Part shown: in pieces, positions 52,350 to 60,780 of the stretch
Position numbering within the stretch: position 1 is the first letter of the stretch
Layout: every line of letters starts with the position of its first letter
Notes under the pieces: model-generated
What the model saw: the letters and a program-made list of their open reading frames with translations, nothing else
Database searches by the model: none
Told to the model about the DNA's origin: nothing
Translations under genes and position numbers: made by a program
Assembly (NCBI GenBank): GCA_020161015.1
Contig: JAIUOT010000033.1
Location: 41,741 to 105,740, forward strand
Length of the DNA: 64,000 bases
Origin: Actinomycetota bacterium
Lineage (GTDB): Bacteria > Actinomycetota > Actinomycetes > Propionibacteriales > Propionibacteriaceae
Direction: 5' to 3'

Positions 52350-53447
52350 ATGCGCGGTCGAGACTACGAACTCCGCTGGCCGGTGGACATCTTTCGCACG
52401 CAGTTGGTCGGGCTGCTGAACAATCGGAACACCCTGAGAGACTGGGACGCCAGGGTCGACCAGTTACTCCAGGACGCCTTCGTCACTCGGGTTCCGTTCG
52501 AGGAGTACAAGTCCCGCTCGGCCGACACTATGCCGCCCGACCACGCAGGCTCACTCACCGCCGCACAGAAGTATCTGCGATCGCTCCTTGCCGATGCCGA
52601 TCATCTCCCCGTGCAGCAGGCAAGGAGGCCCTACTGGTCCGAACGCCTGTCGAACAGCCAGGTGGGCCCAATCTCGCTGAGCGCGGCCGCGAAGGACTTC
52701 ATAGGACTTGTCCGCGACCTCGATGCTCGCGGGTACTTCGACAGGCGCCTGGGCAGCAACTGTGTCGATGACCCCAGGGACAACGACCTCGTTGGCTGGC
52801 TCGAACTCGAGACCGGATCGGGAGACGTCGAGATCACGAAGCGGGCGGGGGAAGGCGATCCCGACCCACTGATCGATGCGATCGAAGCCATCCATGACAT
52901 CTGTGCCCTTCCACTACGAGGCTGGTACCACCCCTTCATGAACTGTGGCTGGCACGCACTGGAATGGTCGACGGAAGCCGGCCAGCGCATCTATCGCTGG
53001 TCGATCAACAGGATCCTCGCTCGGACGGAACTCGCTGTGGTGCTGGCCGAAGAAGGCGAGGACGTGGGTCGGGTGATTCAAGATCCGGGAGGCGCCCAGA
53101 GCGCGCTGCTAGCGCGGATGGCGGGGCGCGCAGACACCACGATGGTCGATGAGGTGGCGCATGCCATCGCGCTCTTTCGAGCCCGCGACGCGGACGTGAG
53201 TGCCAAGCGAAGCGCGATAGTCACGCTCGCGGGCGTCCTCGAAAACCGGCGAGAGCTGCTCAAGTCGAGCCTGTTGCGGAAGGACGAAGGCGCGCTGTTC
53301 ACACTCGCCAACGAGTTCGACCTGCGTCACCGGAAGCCCGATCAGCAGGGTGACTATGACGAGGCGTTCCTGGACTGGATCTTCCACTGGTACCTCGCGA
53401 CCGTGGAGCTGAGCGATCGCATCTTGGCGAGGCAGGACTCGAGCTAG
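52350..53447 (+). CDS. Hypothetical protein, possible HEPN-like C-terminus
   Basis: A 365-residue cytoplasmic protein with no membrane segment. The N-terminal half is helical and of unknown family. The C-terminal 80 residues (NEFDLRHRKPDQQ ... DWIFHWYLATVELSDRI) resemble the final helices of HEPN-type proteins found in abortive-infection loci, but the strict RxxxxH motif is not clear. ATG at 52350 has a GGAGG site 6 bp upstream. GC is lower than in the transfer genes. It is divergent from the relaxase gene and 66 bp upstream of a second small protein with a clear HEPN motif, so this may be a cargo defense locus. Confidence 0.65.
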   Translation: MRGRDYELRWPVDIFRTQLVGLLNNRNTLRDWDARVDQLLQDAFVTRVPFEEYKSRSADTMPPDHAGSLTAAQKYLRSLLADADHLPVQQARRPYWSERLSNSQVGPISLSAAAKDFIGLVRDLDARGYFDRRLGSNCVDDPRDNDLVGWLELETGSGDVEITKRAGEGDPDPLIDAIEAIHDICALPLRGWYHPFMNCGWHALEWSTEAGQRIYRWSINRILARTELAVVLAEEGEDVGRVIQDPGGAQSALLARMAGRADTTMVDEVAHAIALFRARDADVSAKRSAIVTLAGVLENRRELLKSSLLRKDEGALFTLANEFDLRHRKPDQQGDYDEAFLDWIFHWYLATVELSDRILARQDSS

Positions 53448-53513
53448 CCCTTCTCGATAACCAGGCGGTGGAGCCCATCCGAACCGCTTCGGCAGTTAGC
53501 GAGGGTTGGTAGC

Positions 53514-53996
53514 GTGCCAGCTGTGGACGATGGCGTAGCCGACCCTGTGATGGCCGACGTTCTTGCACTCGAACTGGGGCGAATTGTCGTGCGCGCGGTC
53601 TGGGTCGACGAGATCTGCGCCGATCTTGCCGCCGAGTATCAACGCGCGGTTGGCGAGGTGGATCGCAGCAGACTCTCGGGTGAAAGCGGGACGCGCCTCG
53701 CGGACGCACTTCGCAAGGCCGGCGCCGCCCAGTGGGCCGACGAGTACTTGGCGCTCCACTCCCAACGAAACGATGTTGTCCATGGCCTCTGGTCTGCCGA
53801 CATGAACCATCGCCAGATGGTGCGTACTTCGCGTGGAGGATCGTACGCCGGAGCGTTCACGGTGAGTACCTGGGACAGCGACTGGCTCACGCGGCTGGCG
53901 CACGATCTAGAGGACTTCTTCGAGCGCGCACGCGCAGAACTATTCGCGCGTGTCGGCATACCGGAGAACTTCAGCCGTCTCCCACGCGACAACTGA
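53514..53996 (+). CDS. Small HEPN-like protein
   Basis: A 160-residue helical protein carrying RNDVVH (HSQRNDVVHGLW, about residues 83-94), which fits the RNxxxH signature of HEPN ribonucleases. C-terminal helices LAHDLEDFFERARAELFARVG follow. HEPN proteins often act as RNA-cleaving toxins or structural partners. GTG at 53514 is a weak start; ATG at 53550 is an alternative. It follows the unknown protein at 52350 on the same strand, suggesting the two function together. Confidence 0.65.
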   Translation: MPAVDDGVADPVMADVLALELGRIVVRAVWVDEICADLAAEYQRAVGEVDRSRLSGESGTRLADALRKAGAAQWADEYLALHSQRNDVVHGLWSADMNHRQMVRTSRGGSYAGAFTVSTWDSDWLTRLAHDLEDFFERARAELFARVGIPENFSRLPRDN

Positions 53997-54187
53997 GATC
54001 GCACGAGCGGCCCGGAGGTCTTGCCACTCGCTCTCGCGTTCGGGCCGCGCGCGTTGAGCACCGGTATCGAACTAGCCCGCCGGCCTGGTTGCGGGTTGGG
54101 AGCGGCGATGACCAACGACTGCCGCCCGCCAATGCCGACGATCAACAGAGATTGCGAAGTCTCGCCAAACGGGATCGCTGCTTGTCG

Positions 54188-54207
54188 CAGCCCTTCCGGA
54201 AGGGCTG
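54188..54207. repeat. Perfect 20-bp palindrome
   Basis: CAGCCCTTCCGGAAGGGCTG is its own reverse complement. It lies in the 410-bp gap after the HEPN-like gene (53997-54407), which otherwise shows only element promoter copy 5 and no gene I can support. It could be a protein-binding dyad. Without a loop or T-tract it is a poor terminator. Confidence 0.5.
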
Positions 54208-54341
54208 TTCGCGATCCTTGGCCAGCTCGTGCAAGAGGTGTGTCGCACATGGGATCAGCTGTCTCGGGTGGGGGGACATCGTCGGGCGGGTGGGTTTGGC
54301 TGCGGTGTCGGTGGCGTGGGTTGAGATTCGTGGGTTGTTGT

Positions 54342-54375
54342 TGTCCGGATCGGGGGTCGGTTTTCGGCTTAGTGG
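54342..54375 (+). promoter_or_regulatory. Element promoter motif, copy 5 (upstream of membrane-protein operon)
   Basis: TGTCCGGATCG, 12 bases, CGGCTTAGTGG, ending 32 bp before the ATG at 54408. The spacer ends in a run of T, as in copy 6. Confidence 0.85.
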
Positions 54376-54407
54376 TGTGAGGAGCCGATCGGAAGGAGGC
54401 CGTGGTC

Positions 54408-54710
54408 ATGGGCGGCACTCAGCAGAACCTTCGCCAGGAGGCCCGGCGACGGGTCAACGAGGCGTTGCTGATCAGACAGCGTGACCGGGAGGCGCGGGAG
54501 AAGCGGATCCGGGACCATGCCGTGCGGCTGTTGACGGTGGTGGCGGGACGGGATGCGGCCGTGGCGCAGGCCGAGCAGGCCGCAGCGGCCGCGGTGCGCG
54601 CGATGGTCGCCGAGGGCGCCACCATTGCCGACATTGCCGAGCTGTGTGCCGGTGTCCTGGACGTCCGGGAAGTCGGGCGTCTGGCGAAGCTCGTCCCGGT
54701 GGGGGAGTGA
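54408..54710 (+). CDS. Small helical coiled-coil protein
   Basis: A 100-residue Arg/Ala-rich helical protein (NLRQEARRRVNEALL ... AGRDAAVAQAEQAAAAAVRAMVAEGATIADIAELCAGV). The last 35 residues could form a small HTH-like fold. ATG at 54408 lies 8 bp after AGGAGG, the best spacing; GTG at 54402 is too close to that site. First gene of an operon driven by promoter copy 5. Family unknown. Confidence 0.75.
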   Translation: MGGTQQNLRQEARRRVNEALLIRQRDREAREKRIRDHAVRLLTVVAGRDAAVAQAEQAAAAAVRAMVAEGATIADIAELCAGVLDVREVGRLAKLVPVGE

Positions 54711-54712
54711 CC

Positions 54713-55567
54713 ATGACCTGGCGTCGAGTGTGGCTGCGGGCACAGATCACCGGTCTGGTCTTTTCCAGCGTGGTCTGGCTCGTCGTGGCTGGCCTCTCCC
54801 TGACGGCGGCGCTGGCCGTGATCGCCGTTGGGGTGGTGTGCCTGCTGGTTCGCGACACTCGAGTCGGTTTGTGGTGGCGCTTCGGTGCCCGGCCGGCCAG
54901 CGCGTTCGAGCGGGAACGGGTTCAGGCGGCGATCGTGCCGATCGCGTGTCTGCGGGGTCGTCACCAACCCAGGATCTGGATCGGGACGCGGACCGGCCCG
55001 GGCGGGGCGGTCGTTCCGACCCCGGCTGATCTGGTGGTCAGTCCTTCTGTGGTCCGCCGGATCGTCGCTGGCGAGCTGAACGACGAGCACACCTCAGCCC
55101 TGGTCAGCCATGCTCTGGGCCAGCGGCCGGTGTGGGGATCTCTACTGGTCGCCGTCGTGGACGTCTACTGCGTGCCGTGGAGGCTGGTCGAGATGGTCAC
55201 CGTGGTGTTCGGCATGACCACCGGCGGCTCCCGCCTGATGGGGGCGTCGTGGAAGATCCGCTGGATGGTGTTCGGGGTCGCGATCGTGGATAACGTCCAG
55301 GCAGCCCGGTGGAACGCGCTGGTCGTCGTCGTGATCGCTGCCGTGCTCAGCGGCACCACACCGGCCCTGCGGCGACGCTGGCTCGACACCTTGCGCGATC
55401 TTGGTGACCGGCAGGTGATCGCCGAGGGGCTCGGTCCGGCACTCGCGTCGGTGATCCGCGCCGGCGCACGGGACGTCGCTTCACTCGAGCGCGCCAGCGT
55501 GCTGGAGCGTCCGAGCGGTGCTGCCGGGGATCCCGCGCCAGTCGTCAAGAAGCGGGCATGTCGATGA
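54713..55567 (+). CDS. Membrane protein resembling a degenerate M48 peptidase
   Basis: A 284-residue membrane protein. Two N-terminal hydrophobic helices lie at about residues 10-48, with others near 145-165 and 205-225. A segment LVVSPSVVRRIVAGELNDEHTSALVSHALGQ aligns in pattern with the 'ELxAVLAHELAH' zinc-binding region of M48 peptidases but has lost the HExxH glutamate and second histidine, so it would be inactive. Function unknown. It starts two bases after the previous stop and overlaps the next gene by 10 bp. Confidence 0.7.
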   Translation: MTWRRVWLRAQITGLVFSSVVWLVVAGLSLTAALAVIAVGVVCLLVRDTRVGLWWRFGARPASAFERERVQAAIVPIACLRGRHQPRIWIGTRTGPGGAVVPTPADLVVSPSVVRRIVAGELNDEHTSALVSHALGQRPVWGSLLVAVVDVYCVPWRLVEMVTVVFGMTTGGSRLMGASWKIRWMVFGVAIVDNVQAARWNALVVVVIAAVLSGTTPALRRRWLDTLRDLGDRQVIAEGLGPALASVIRAGARDVASLERASVLERPSGAAGDPAPVVKKRACR

Positions 55568-56028
55568 ACGCCACGGTGGAGCAGACCGCATCAGGCTTGC
55601 GGGTCTGGGCGAAAGGGATCTATCCGCTCGAGGCGGGCGTCGAACTGCTGATCCGTACCAGCGGCGGTCGTTTCGCCAGCAGTGTCCTGCCCTGGATCCG
55701 GGCCGGTGAGGATCCGGGATGGTGGTGGGTTGATGTCGACCAGCTCACCGAGGACGCCCTGGCCGCCTACTCTGGTGGCGAGACCCGACTGCTGCGCATC
55801 GCCGCGGCCCTGCTCGGCGGGAGACCGGTCAACCTGTACCAGGACATTCCCGGGCTGGATCGCGACCATGTCCAGCTGGTCCTGGCCGCGATCGCGCACG
55901 CCAGCGGCAGCCACGAACACAGCGTCCCGCTCGGGCCCGATCCGGAAGGCCGCTACCGGGCAAGTGACGGCACCCGGTTGAGCTTCAGCAGGCTCGGCAG
56001 TCTTTACCCATGGCCTGAACCCGGATAG
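55558..56028 (+). CDS. Hypothetical protein
   Basis: A 156-residue soluble protein of unknown family with a mixed alpha/beta pattern (SGLRVWAKGIYPLEAGVELLI, GWWWVDVDQLTEDALAAYSGGETRLLRIAAALL). No signal peptide, membrane segment or catalytic motif is apparent. The overlap with the membrane-protein gene upstream suggests coupled expression in the copy-5 operon. Confidence 0.72.
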   Translation: MSMNATVEQTASGLRVWAKGIYPLEAGVELLIRTSGGRFASSVLPWIRAGEDPGWWWVDVDQLTEDALAAYSGGETRLLRIAAALLGGRPVNLYQDIPGLDRDHVQLVLAAIAHASGSHEHSVPLGPDPEGRYRASDGTRLSFSRLGSLYPWPEPG

Positions 56029-56045
56029 GCGGGCACAGTCGTTCC

Positions 56046-56684
56046 ATGGTGACACCACCCCGCCACCAAGCGCCGCTCCCGCCGCAACCCTCGCCCCTGC
56101 CCGGAACCGAGCCCCTGACGCGGACCACCGTCCGCCTCCTCGGACGCTTGTCCCGGCGACAGCTGGATCCCGGGCTCCTGGCCTATGTCGCCGCCGCGGC
56201 ACTCCTGGTCGGGGGACTCTGGCTCGTCGGCGGGCTGCCGTACGGGCTACCCCTCGACCCGATGCGAGCGGTCATCGCCACGGTTGTCGTGTTCCTCGTC
56301 CCGCTTGCCCTGCTGCCGTTCGGCATTCGGTGGAGCATTCGACGCTGGTGTCGCCAGGGCTGGGTGGTCGGCTACTTCGACGCCACCGCCACCATGATCG
56401 TCCATCCCACCCCTGAGGGTGCGTGGCTGCTCTCCGACCACGTCGCCGCCCACCGCGGGCGCGGCCTCGCCGCCCCGTTCCGCCGGCGCGTCTTCGACCA
56501 CCTGGCCAGCGAAGCCGACCGGCTCCAGGTCGTCATCGTCACCGAAACTCGAGTCCCGAAGCTAAGCCGGCTCTACCTGGACGACATGCCCGGCCTGAAG
56601 CTCGTCAACGACACCCGCCGCGACTTCATCGCCCGTCGTATCTACGACCTCCGCCGCGAACCCACCGCCCCGCCTCCAGCCTGA
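56046..56684 (+). CDS. Two-helix membrane protein
   Basis: A 212-residue protein with a Pro-rich cytoplasmic N-terminus, two membrane helices (about residues 44-62 and 74-94) and a cytoplasmic C-terminal domain (VVGYFDATATMIVHPTPEGAWLLSDHVAAHRG ...) that contains a GNAT-like beta-alpha pattern (LQVVIVTETRVPKLSRLYLDDM). No family is recognised with confidence. Last gene of the copy-5 operon, with promoter copy 6 89 bp downstream. Confidence 0.72.
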   Translation: MVTPPRHQAPLPPQPSPLPGTEPLTRTTVRLLGRLSRRQLDPGLLAYVAAAALLVGGLWLVGGLPYGLPLDPMRAVIATVVVFLVPLALLPFGIRWSIRRWCRQGWVVGYFDATATMIVHPTPEGAWLLSDHVAAHRGRGLAAPFRRRVFDHLASEADRLQVVIVTETRVPKLSRLYLDDMPGLKLVNDTRRDFIARRIYDLRREPTAPPPA

Positions 56685-56772
56685 ACCGTCCAGTCGCCAC
56701 GGGGTGCCGGACGCGTCCGGCCCTCGCCCCGGTCGGCCGGCGCGACGTCCGGCGGGTAGATCTTCTCCCGGC

Positions 56773-56806
56773 TGTCCGGATCGCACCCCGGTTTTCGGCT
56801 TAGTGG
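56773..56806 (+). promoter_or_regulatory. Element promoter motif, copy 6 (upstream of ardC operon)
   Basis: TGTCCGGATCG, 12 bases, CGGCTTAGTGG, ending 30 bp before the ATG of the ArdC-like gene; a GGGGGA ribosome-binding site lies in between. Confidence 0.85.
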
Positions 56807-56836
56807 GTCAGCAGCCCATCAACCCGGGGGACAGCG

Positions 56837-57925
56837 ATGCCGAAGTCCGACAACTACACGCCGCAGCAGCGCGAGACCGCCGAGGCCAGCCGCAGGGAAG
56901 CCATCGAGCAGATGCACCACGACCTCGCCGCGAAGCTGGCATCCTTCGACGACCGAGACGCCTGGCAGCGCTGGCTGAAGTTCGCCAGCGGCTTCCACCA
57001 GTACTCGTTCTCGAATTCTTGCTTGATCTATATGGCCAAGCCAGACGCCACTTTCGTCGCTGGCTACCGGACCTGGCTGGCCAAGGGACACCAGGTACGC
57101 CGCGGGGAGAAGGCGATCGCGATCCTCGCACCCGTCACCCGACTGGTGCCACTCGAGGACGCCAACGGCAACCCCGTCCTCGACACCAACGGCCGGCCGA
57201 TCACCCGCCGCCAGATGACCGGAGTACGCGTCGCGCACGTGTTCGATGCCAGCCAGGTCGACCCCACACCACAGACCGAACGTCCACAACCCTCCCTGCT
57301 CGCCGGCCAGGCACCACCAGGGCTGTGGGACTCCCTCGCCCAGCTCGTCGCCGACGAAGGCTTCAGGCTCACCCGCGGCGACTGCGGCGGCGCGAACGGC
57401 TACACCAACTTCGCCACCAAAGAAGTCCGGGTCCGGGCCGACGTCGACGATGCCCAATCGGTACGCACACTGTGCCACGAAGCCGCCCACGTGCTCACCA
57501 TGGACCCGGCCGACATCGCCACCTACGGCAGCCAGCACTGCCGCGGCACCCTCGAGGTGATCGCCGAGTCAACCGCCTACCTCGTCACCCAGGCGCACGG
57601 ACTCGATGCAAGTCAGTACACCTTCAACTACGTCGCCGGCTGGGCCATCGAAGCCGCCGGACGAGACAAGGACCTCCGCAGCCTCGACGAGATCGTCCGG
57701 ACCACCGGCGAGCGCGTCATCGCCGCCGCCCACCGCATCCTCACCCACACCCAAACCCCCAGTGAGCCGATCGACGACATGCCGATTGGCGAGGCCATCA
57801 CGCCCGTCGTCCGGCCGTCACCCCGGGTGTGGGAGACCGTGACCGCTACGGGACGCCCCCGCGGCGAGGTCCTGGCCTCCGCAAGCCGATCCCGCGGACG
57901 CAGCGGGCCGAGGCTGGCGAGGTAG
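56837..57925 (+). CDS. ardC: ArdC-like anti-restriction protein
   Basis: A 362-residue protein of the ArdC family. The N-terminal single-stranded-DNA-binding domain (about residues 10-140; FASGFHQYSFSNSCLIYM, FVAGYRTWLAKGHQVRRGEKA) is followed by a zincin-like metallopeptidase domain with HEAAH at 214-218 and the third ligand Glu244 (VIAESTAYLV). ArdC proteins protect incoming conjugative DNA from restriction in the recipient. The C-terminal 50 residues are disordered. Promoter copy 6 places it in the transfer regulon, consistent with early expression in the recipient. Confidence 0.9.
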   Translation: MPKSDNYTPQQRETAEASRREAIEQMHHDLAAKLASFDDRDAWQRWLKFASGFHQYSFSNSCLIYMAKPDATFVAGYRTWLAKGHQVRRGEKAIAILAPVTRLVPLEDANGNPVLDTNGRPITRRQMTGVRVAHVFDASQVDPTPQTERPQPSLLAGQAPPGLWDSLAQLVADEGFRLTRGDCGGANGYTNFATKEVRVRADVDDAQSVRTLCHEAAHVLTMDPADIATYGSQHCRGTLEVIAESTAYLVTQAHGLDASQYTFNYVAGWAIEAAGRDKDLRSLDEIVRTTGERVIAAAHRILTHTQTPSEPIDDMPIGEAITPVVRPSPRVWETVTATGRPRGEVLASASRSRGRSGPRLAR

Positions 57926-57930
57926 AACCC

Positions 57931-58236
57931 ATGCCGGACGCGAAGCATGATCTCGCCGATGCCCTCGGGCACCTCCGCCACGCAGCCCACCAGCTGCTGG
58001 CCGAGCCCGACCCGACCGGGCAGGCGCTGGCGCTCGCCAGCCAGATCCTCGACATCGAGAACCTCCTCGAAGAACTCGACATCGAACCGGCCTTTGTGCC
58101 TGCCGCGGAGACCGCGGCCGACTCCCTGGCTACGGCGGGCCGGCTCCTCGGCCGGCGGCCCGACATCGTGCCATCCAAGATCTGGCCCGCCCTCCAGACG
58201 GTCCTCGTCCAGGCAGGCGACCGTGGCCGCCGTTAA
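57931..58236 (+). CDS. Small helical protein downstream of ardC
   Basis: A 101-residue helical protein (ALGHLRHAAHQLLAEPDPTGQALALASQILDIENLLEELD). ATG at 57931 follows the ardC stop after 5 bp. Unknown family; no nucleotide-binding or membrane features. Overlaps the following gene by 14 bp. Confidence 0.72.
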   Translation: MPDAKHDLADALGHLRHAAHQLLAEPDPTGQALALASQILDIENLLEELDIEPAFVPAAETAADSLATAGRLLGRRPDIVPSKIWPALQTVLVQAGDRGRR

Positions 58237-59458
58237 CGCGCTTCTCGCCGCGCTCCACGACCGGACCCTCGACCTGAGCGCACAACCGTCCATGCCGTCC
58301 ACGACCGAGATTTCCGGACTCAGCCGCGTGGTCGGAAACGCGATCCGAATCCTGGCCCTGATTGACCCCCCACCGGACGTGATGACGATCCTGCAAGCAA
58401 TGCCGAAGGCCGAGCCCGCAGAGGAACCTGTCAACTCCCCGATCACAACAATCGGCTACACCTTGGGGGTTCTCGCCGACACCCTGAACGCCAACCCGGA
58501 GACCGTGAGGAACACCGGACATGCTGACCGAGGGCAACTGCGCTCCCAAGTCCTTGCCACACTGCACCACGTCGCAACGGTCAGCCTTGCTGCCTGTCCC
58601 GTCGACCAGGCCTTCTCGGGTCCGGCACTGATTCGTGATCTCGCTGACGCTACCAATGCGGCCTCCTACGTCCCGCAAGGAGATCTCCACGAGCCGATCG
58701 GGCTGCTCGCGCTCGGACAGAGTCCCGGCGGCCTTGACCAGGCGGTCGCTCGGTGGGCCGAAGCCGCGATCGAGATCCTGCACAGCCCGACCCGGGTGAC
58801 GTCGTACGCCTTCCAACGCACGGCGGCCACGATCGCCACCATCTGCAGCACTGCAGCAGCCACATTCGCTGAACCGACGGGCGAGCGGCCCTTCGAAGTC
58901 GCAGCATCAGCGCCACTCACCAAGGCGTCCCAGGCATGGCAGCGTGCCGCCGACTGGCCACCCGAGATTCGGCTCGGCGGCCGCACCACCGAACTGCGCC
59001 ACCGATCGCAAGACCTCGACCAAGCACTCGCCACACACCGACTCGGGCACCCAGGAGCCCCGTCGCGGCAAGCAGCGATGCGCGCCGCGCTGCGCGCTGC
59101 CGAGAAGGTCGCGGCGTGCCACAAGTCAGCGCTGATCCAGGTCATCAACAGGAGGAACCTCTGGATCAGCGTTGAGGCTCTCGGGCCGACCTACCTCACC
59201 CACCATCCCGGAGCCAGCCGCTCCGACTGGGTACCCCACCCCGCAACCCGCGCCGGCGAGGCGTTGCTCGACGCCTGCACACAGGCCGGGCGAGCCCTGG
59301 AGACCGCACTCGACCAGCTCCACCACCCGCCGGGGACCAGCACGGCGGCAACGCCAGGCCAGGGACCGCGATGGGAGACCGTCTCAGCCCCGAATAGATC
59401 CCCACGGCCCAGATCGCCGACGGCTCTGACGCCCCCCAGTCGCGGGATCGCTCGGTGA
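58223..59458 (+). CDS. Hypothetical helical protein
   Basis: A 411-residue protein, almost entirely helical, without membrane segments or a recognised motif. The GTG start at 58223 is chosen because it is the first start inside the overlap with the preceding gene; the open frame extends further upstream only as a shadow. The C-terminal 40 residues are Pro/Thr-rich. GC is slightly lower than ardC in the middle part. Third gene of the copy-6 operon; function unknown. Confidence 0.68.
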   Translation: MAAVNALLAALHDRTLDLSAQPSMPSTTEISGLSRVVGNAIRILALIDPPPDVMTILQAMPKAEPAEEPVNSPITTIGYTLGVLADTLNANPETVRNTGHADRGQLRSQVLATLHHVATVSLAACPVDQAFSGPALIRDLADATNAASYVPQGDLHEPIGLLALGQSPGGLDQAVARWAEAAIEILHSPTRVTSYAFQRTAATIATICSTAAATFAEPTGERPFEVAASAPLTKASQAWQRAADWPPEIRLGGRTTELRHRSQDLDQALATHRLGHPGAPSRQAAMRAALRAAEKVAACHKSALIQVINRRNLWISVEALGPTYLTHHPGASRSDWVPHPATRAGEALLDACTQAGRALETALDQLHHPPGTSTAATPGQGPRWETVSAPNRSPRPRSPTALTPPSRGIAR

Positions 59459-59629
59459 ACCAGCTCGGCGCCGTCGCGAACTCCATGCCGAGCAAGCTCG
59501 CCGTCGGTCTGCCGTCAACTCGGATCCATCCGGATCTGCCGATGACCGGATCGTGTTGGCGCGCCGCCTAGACCGGATTCTCAACGGCGCAACCTTGGTT
59601 CGCACCTTCGCCTCCGCACCAGTCTGCTG

Positions 59630-60298
59630 CTATGAGTTGGTGGGTCGTGGACTAGTTCGAGTGGGAGAGTCCGTGGCGACAGCAGTGGCTGCCTGCAGTT
59701 GGTCCGCTACAGCCCTCACGTTGATAGTCCGCCAATCGCCGGGTCTCATGCGGACCAGCACCTTGCCCTGCGACTCAAGGATGATTGCTCGGTCACTGTG
59801 TTGGCTATCAACCGCAAGTCCCTCGAAGGCCGCTTGGTCGTCGAGTGCCAATTCGCTCGTCCACTTCCCGCCGGCAGGCATGCGCTCGATAAGCCGGGAG
59901 AAGGCGTCTGAACTCCCTAGCCCGGGTTGGCGTTTCTTGTTGCTGACGCGATAGCAGCTTTCATCCTCCGCACAGGCCGTCCAGGAGTCGTCCTTGCCGC
60001 TCAGGGCTTCGATACCGCCCGGATCATCACCCTCGATCCACGTCAGCCCGCCGTCTTCGCTGCGCAGCCATTGAACCCGCCCATCGGCCACCCGAGTCAC
60101 TCCGACATAGAAGGCGTTACGAGCGAACCCAACGTAGGCGGTGGTGTCTGTAGGAGGCGAGGTTGGGACCCGGTCGCCGTAATAGACGAGACTGCCCAGG
60201 GTCGTCAGCCAAACCACGACAAACATTGCCGGGACAAGCAACATCATGCCGATGATCAGGCAGCCCGGGCTGGTGGCGGAGCCTCGTGCGGTGGACAC
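59630..60298 (-). CDS. Membrane-anchored protein with BNR/sialidase-like repeat
   Basis: A 222-residue protein with one N-terminal membrane helix (about residues 14-36) and an extracytoplasmic beta domain. SEDGGLTWIEGDD (about 80-92) is the S-x-D-x-G-x-T-W Asp-box of BNR/sialidase-like propellers, and Cys109/Cys115 (TACAEDESCYRV) may form a disulfide. Only one Asp-box is present, so it is too small for a full propeller. GTG start at 60298. Convergent with the operon on its left. Function unknown. Confidence 0.78.
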   Translation of the reverse strand: MSTARGSATSPGCLIIGMMLLVPAMFVVVWLTTLGSLVYYGDRVPTSPPTDTTAYVGFARNAFYVGVTRVADGRVQWLRSEDGGLTWIEGDDPGGIEALSGKDDSWTACAEDESCYRVSNKKRQPGLGSSDAFSRLIERMPAGGKWTSELALDDQAAFEGLAVDSQHSDRAIILESQGKVLVRMRPGDWRTINVRAVADQLQAATAVATDSPTRTSPRPTNS

Positions 60299-60468
60299 GG
60301 CAGCGAGCCTACGGCTGCGCGAGATCAGGAGTGCGGTCGCGGGAAATCCGGAACCCCATCGTTATCCACCTCGTGCCGAGCCTTGGACCTGCGAACGTCC
60401 TGATTTGCCGCAAGCGGCGAGGTGAACTTGCCGAGTGCTCGCTTCTCGCGGGGTGCCAGAATCGTGAC

Positions 60469-60780
60469 ATGGCGGGCTGGCGGAGAGACAGGGCGGTTCG
60501 TGCGCGCTACGACGAGGTAGTCGACATCTACGGATGGCTCGGGGACTTCACCGACACGCTCGACCCTGACCGCGACGAGGACCTGCTTACGGACCTCTTC
60601 TACGTCGACAGCATGGTGGCCGGCTGGATCTCCCGCGGTCAGTTTGAGAAGCCCGGTGTGCGTGAGTTCGTGGTGAAGGCGATCGCGCAGGAGGATTCGA
60701 ATCGTGCCGCGCACTCAACGCCGCCTCCGGATGAGCTGTGGCCCCGTCTGCAAAGGCTGCGCGAACTTGCGAGGACCTAA
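60469..60780 (+). CDS. Small acidic hypothetical protein
   Basis: A 103-residue protein (RARYDEVVDIYGWLGDFTDTLDPDRDEDLLTDLFYVDSMVAGW ordering) with acidic central helices. Family unknown. ATG at 60469 chosen; the upstream extension reads non-protein-like sequence. It is divergent from the BNR-like membrane protein. Last gene that still looks like part of the element or its flank. Confidence 0.68.
   Translation: MAGWRRDRAVRARYDEVVDIYGWLGDFTDTLDPDRDEDLLTDLFYVDSMVAGWISRGQFEKPGVREFVVKAIAQEDSNRAAHSTPPPDELWPRLQRLRELART

Larger units (their letters stand above)
4021..60780. mobile_element. Integrative conjugative element (right end not defined)
   Basis: From the tRNA-Glu 3' end onward the window carries integrase, excisionase, a Tad-type pilus locus, a type IV secretion system with VirB4- and VirD4-type ATPases, a MobF relaxase, an ArdC anti-restriction protein and several defense systems, with no obvious housekeeping gene. 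Six copies of one 34-bp promoter-like motif tie the modules together from 5.7 to 56.8 kb. The right boundary is placed at the last element-like gene only for convenience. The real end could be further right or lost through the IS insertions after 61 kb. Confidence 0.85.

Noticed and set aside
54018..54050. GCGGCCCG/CGGGCCGC inverted repeat as terminator of the HEPN-like gene
   Set aside because: Arms are GC-only with a loop over 20 bases and no T-tract; too weak to annotate with confidence.
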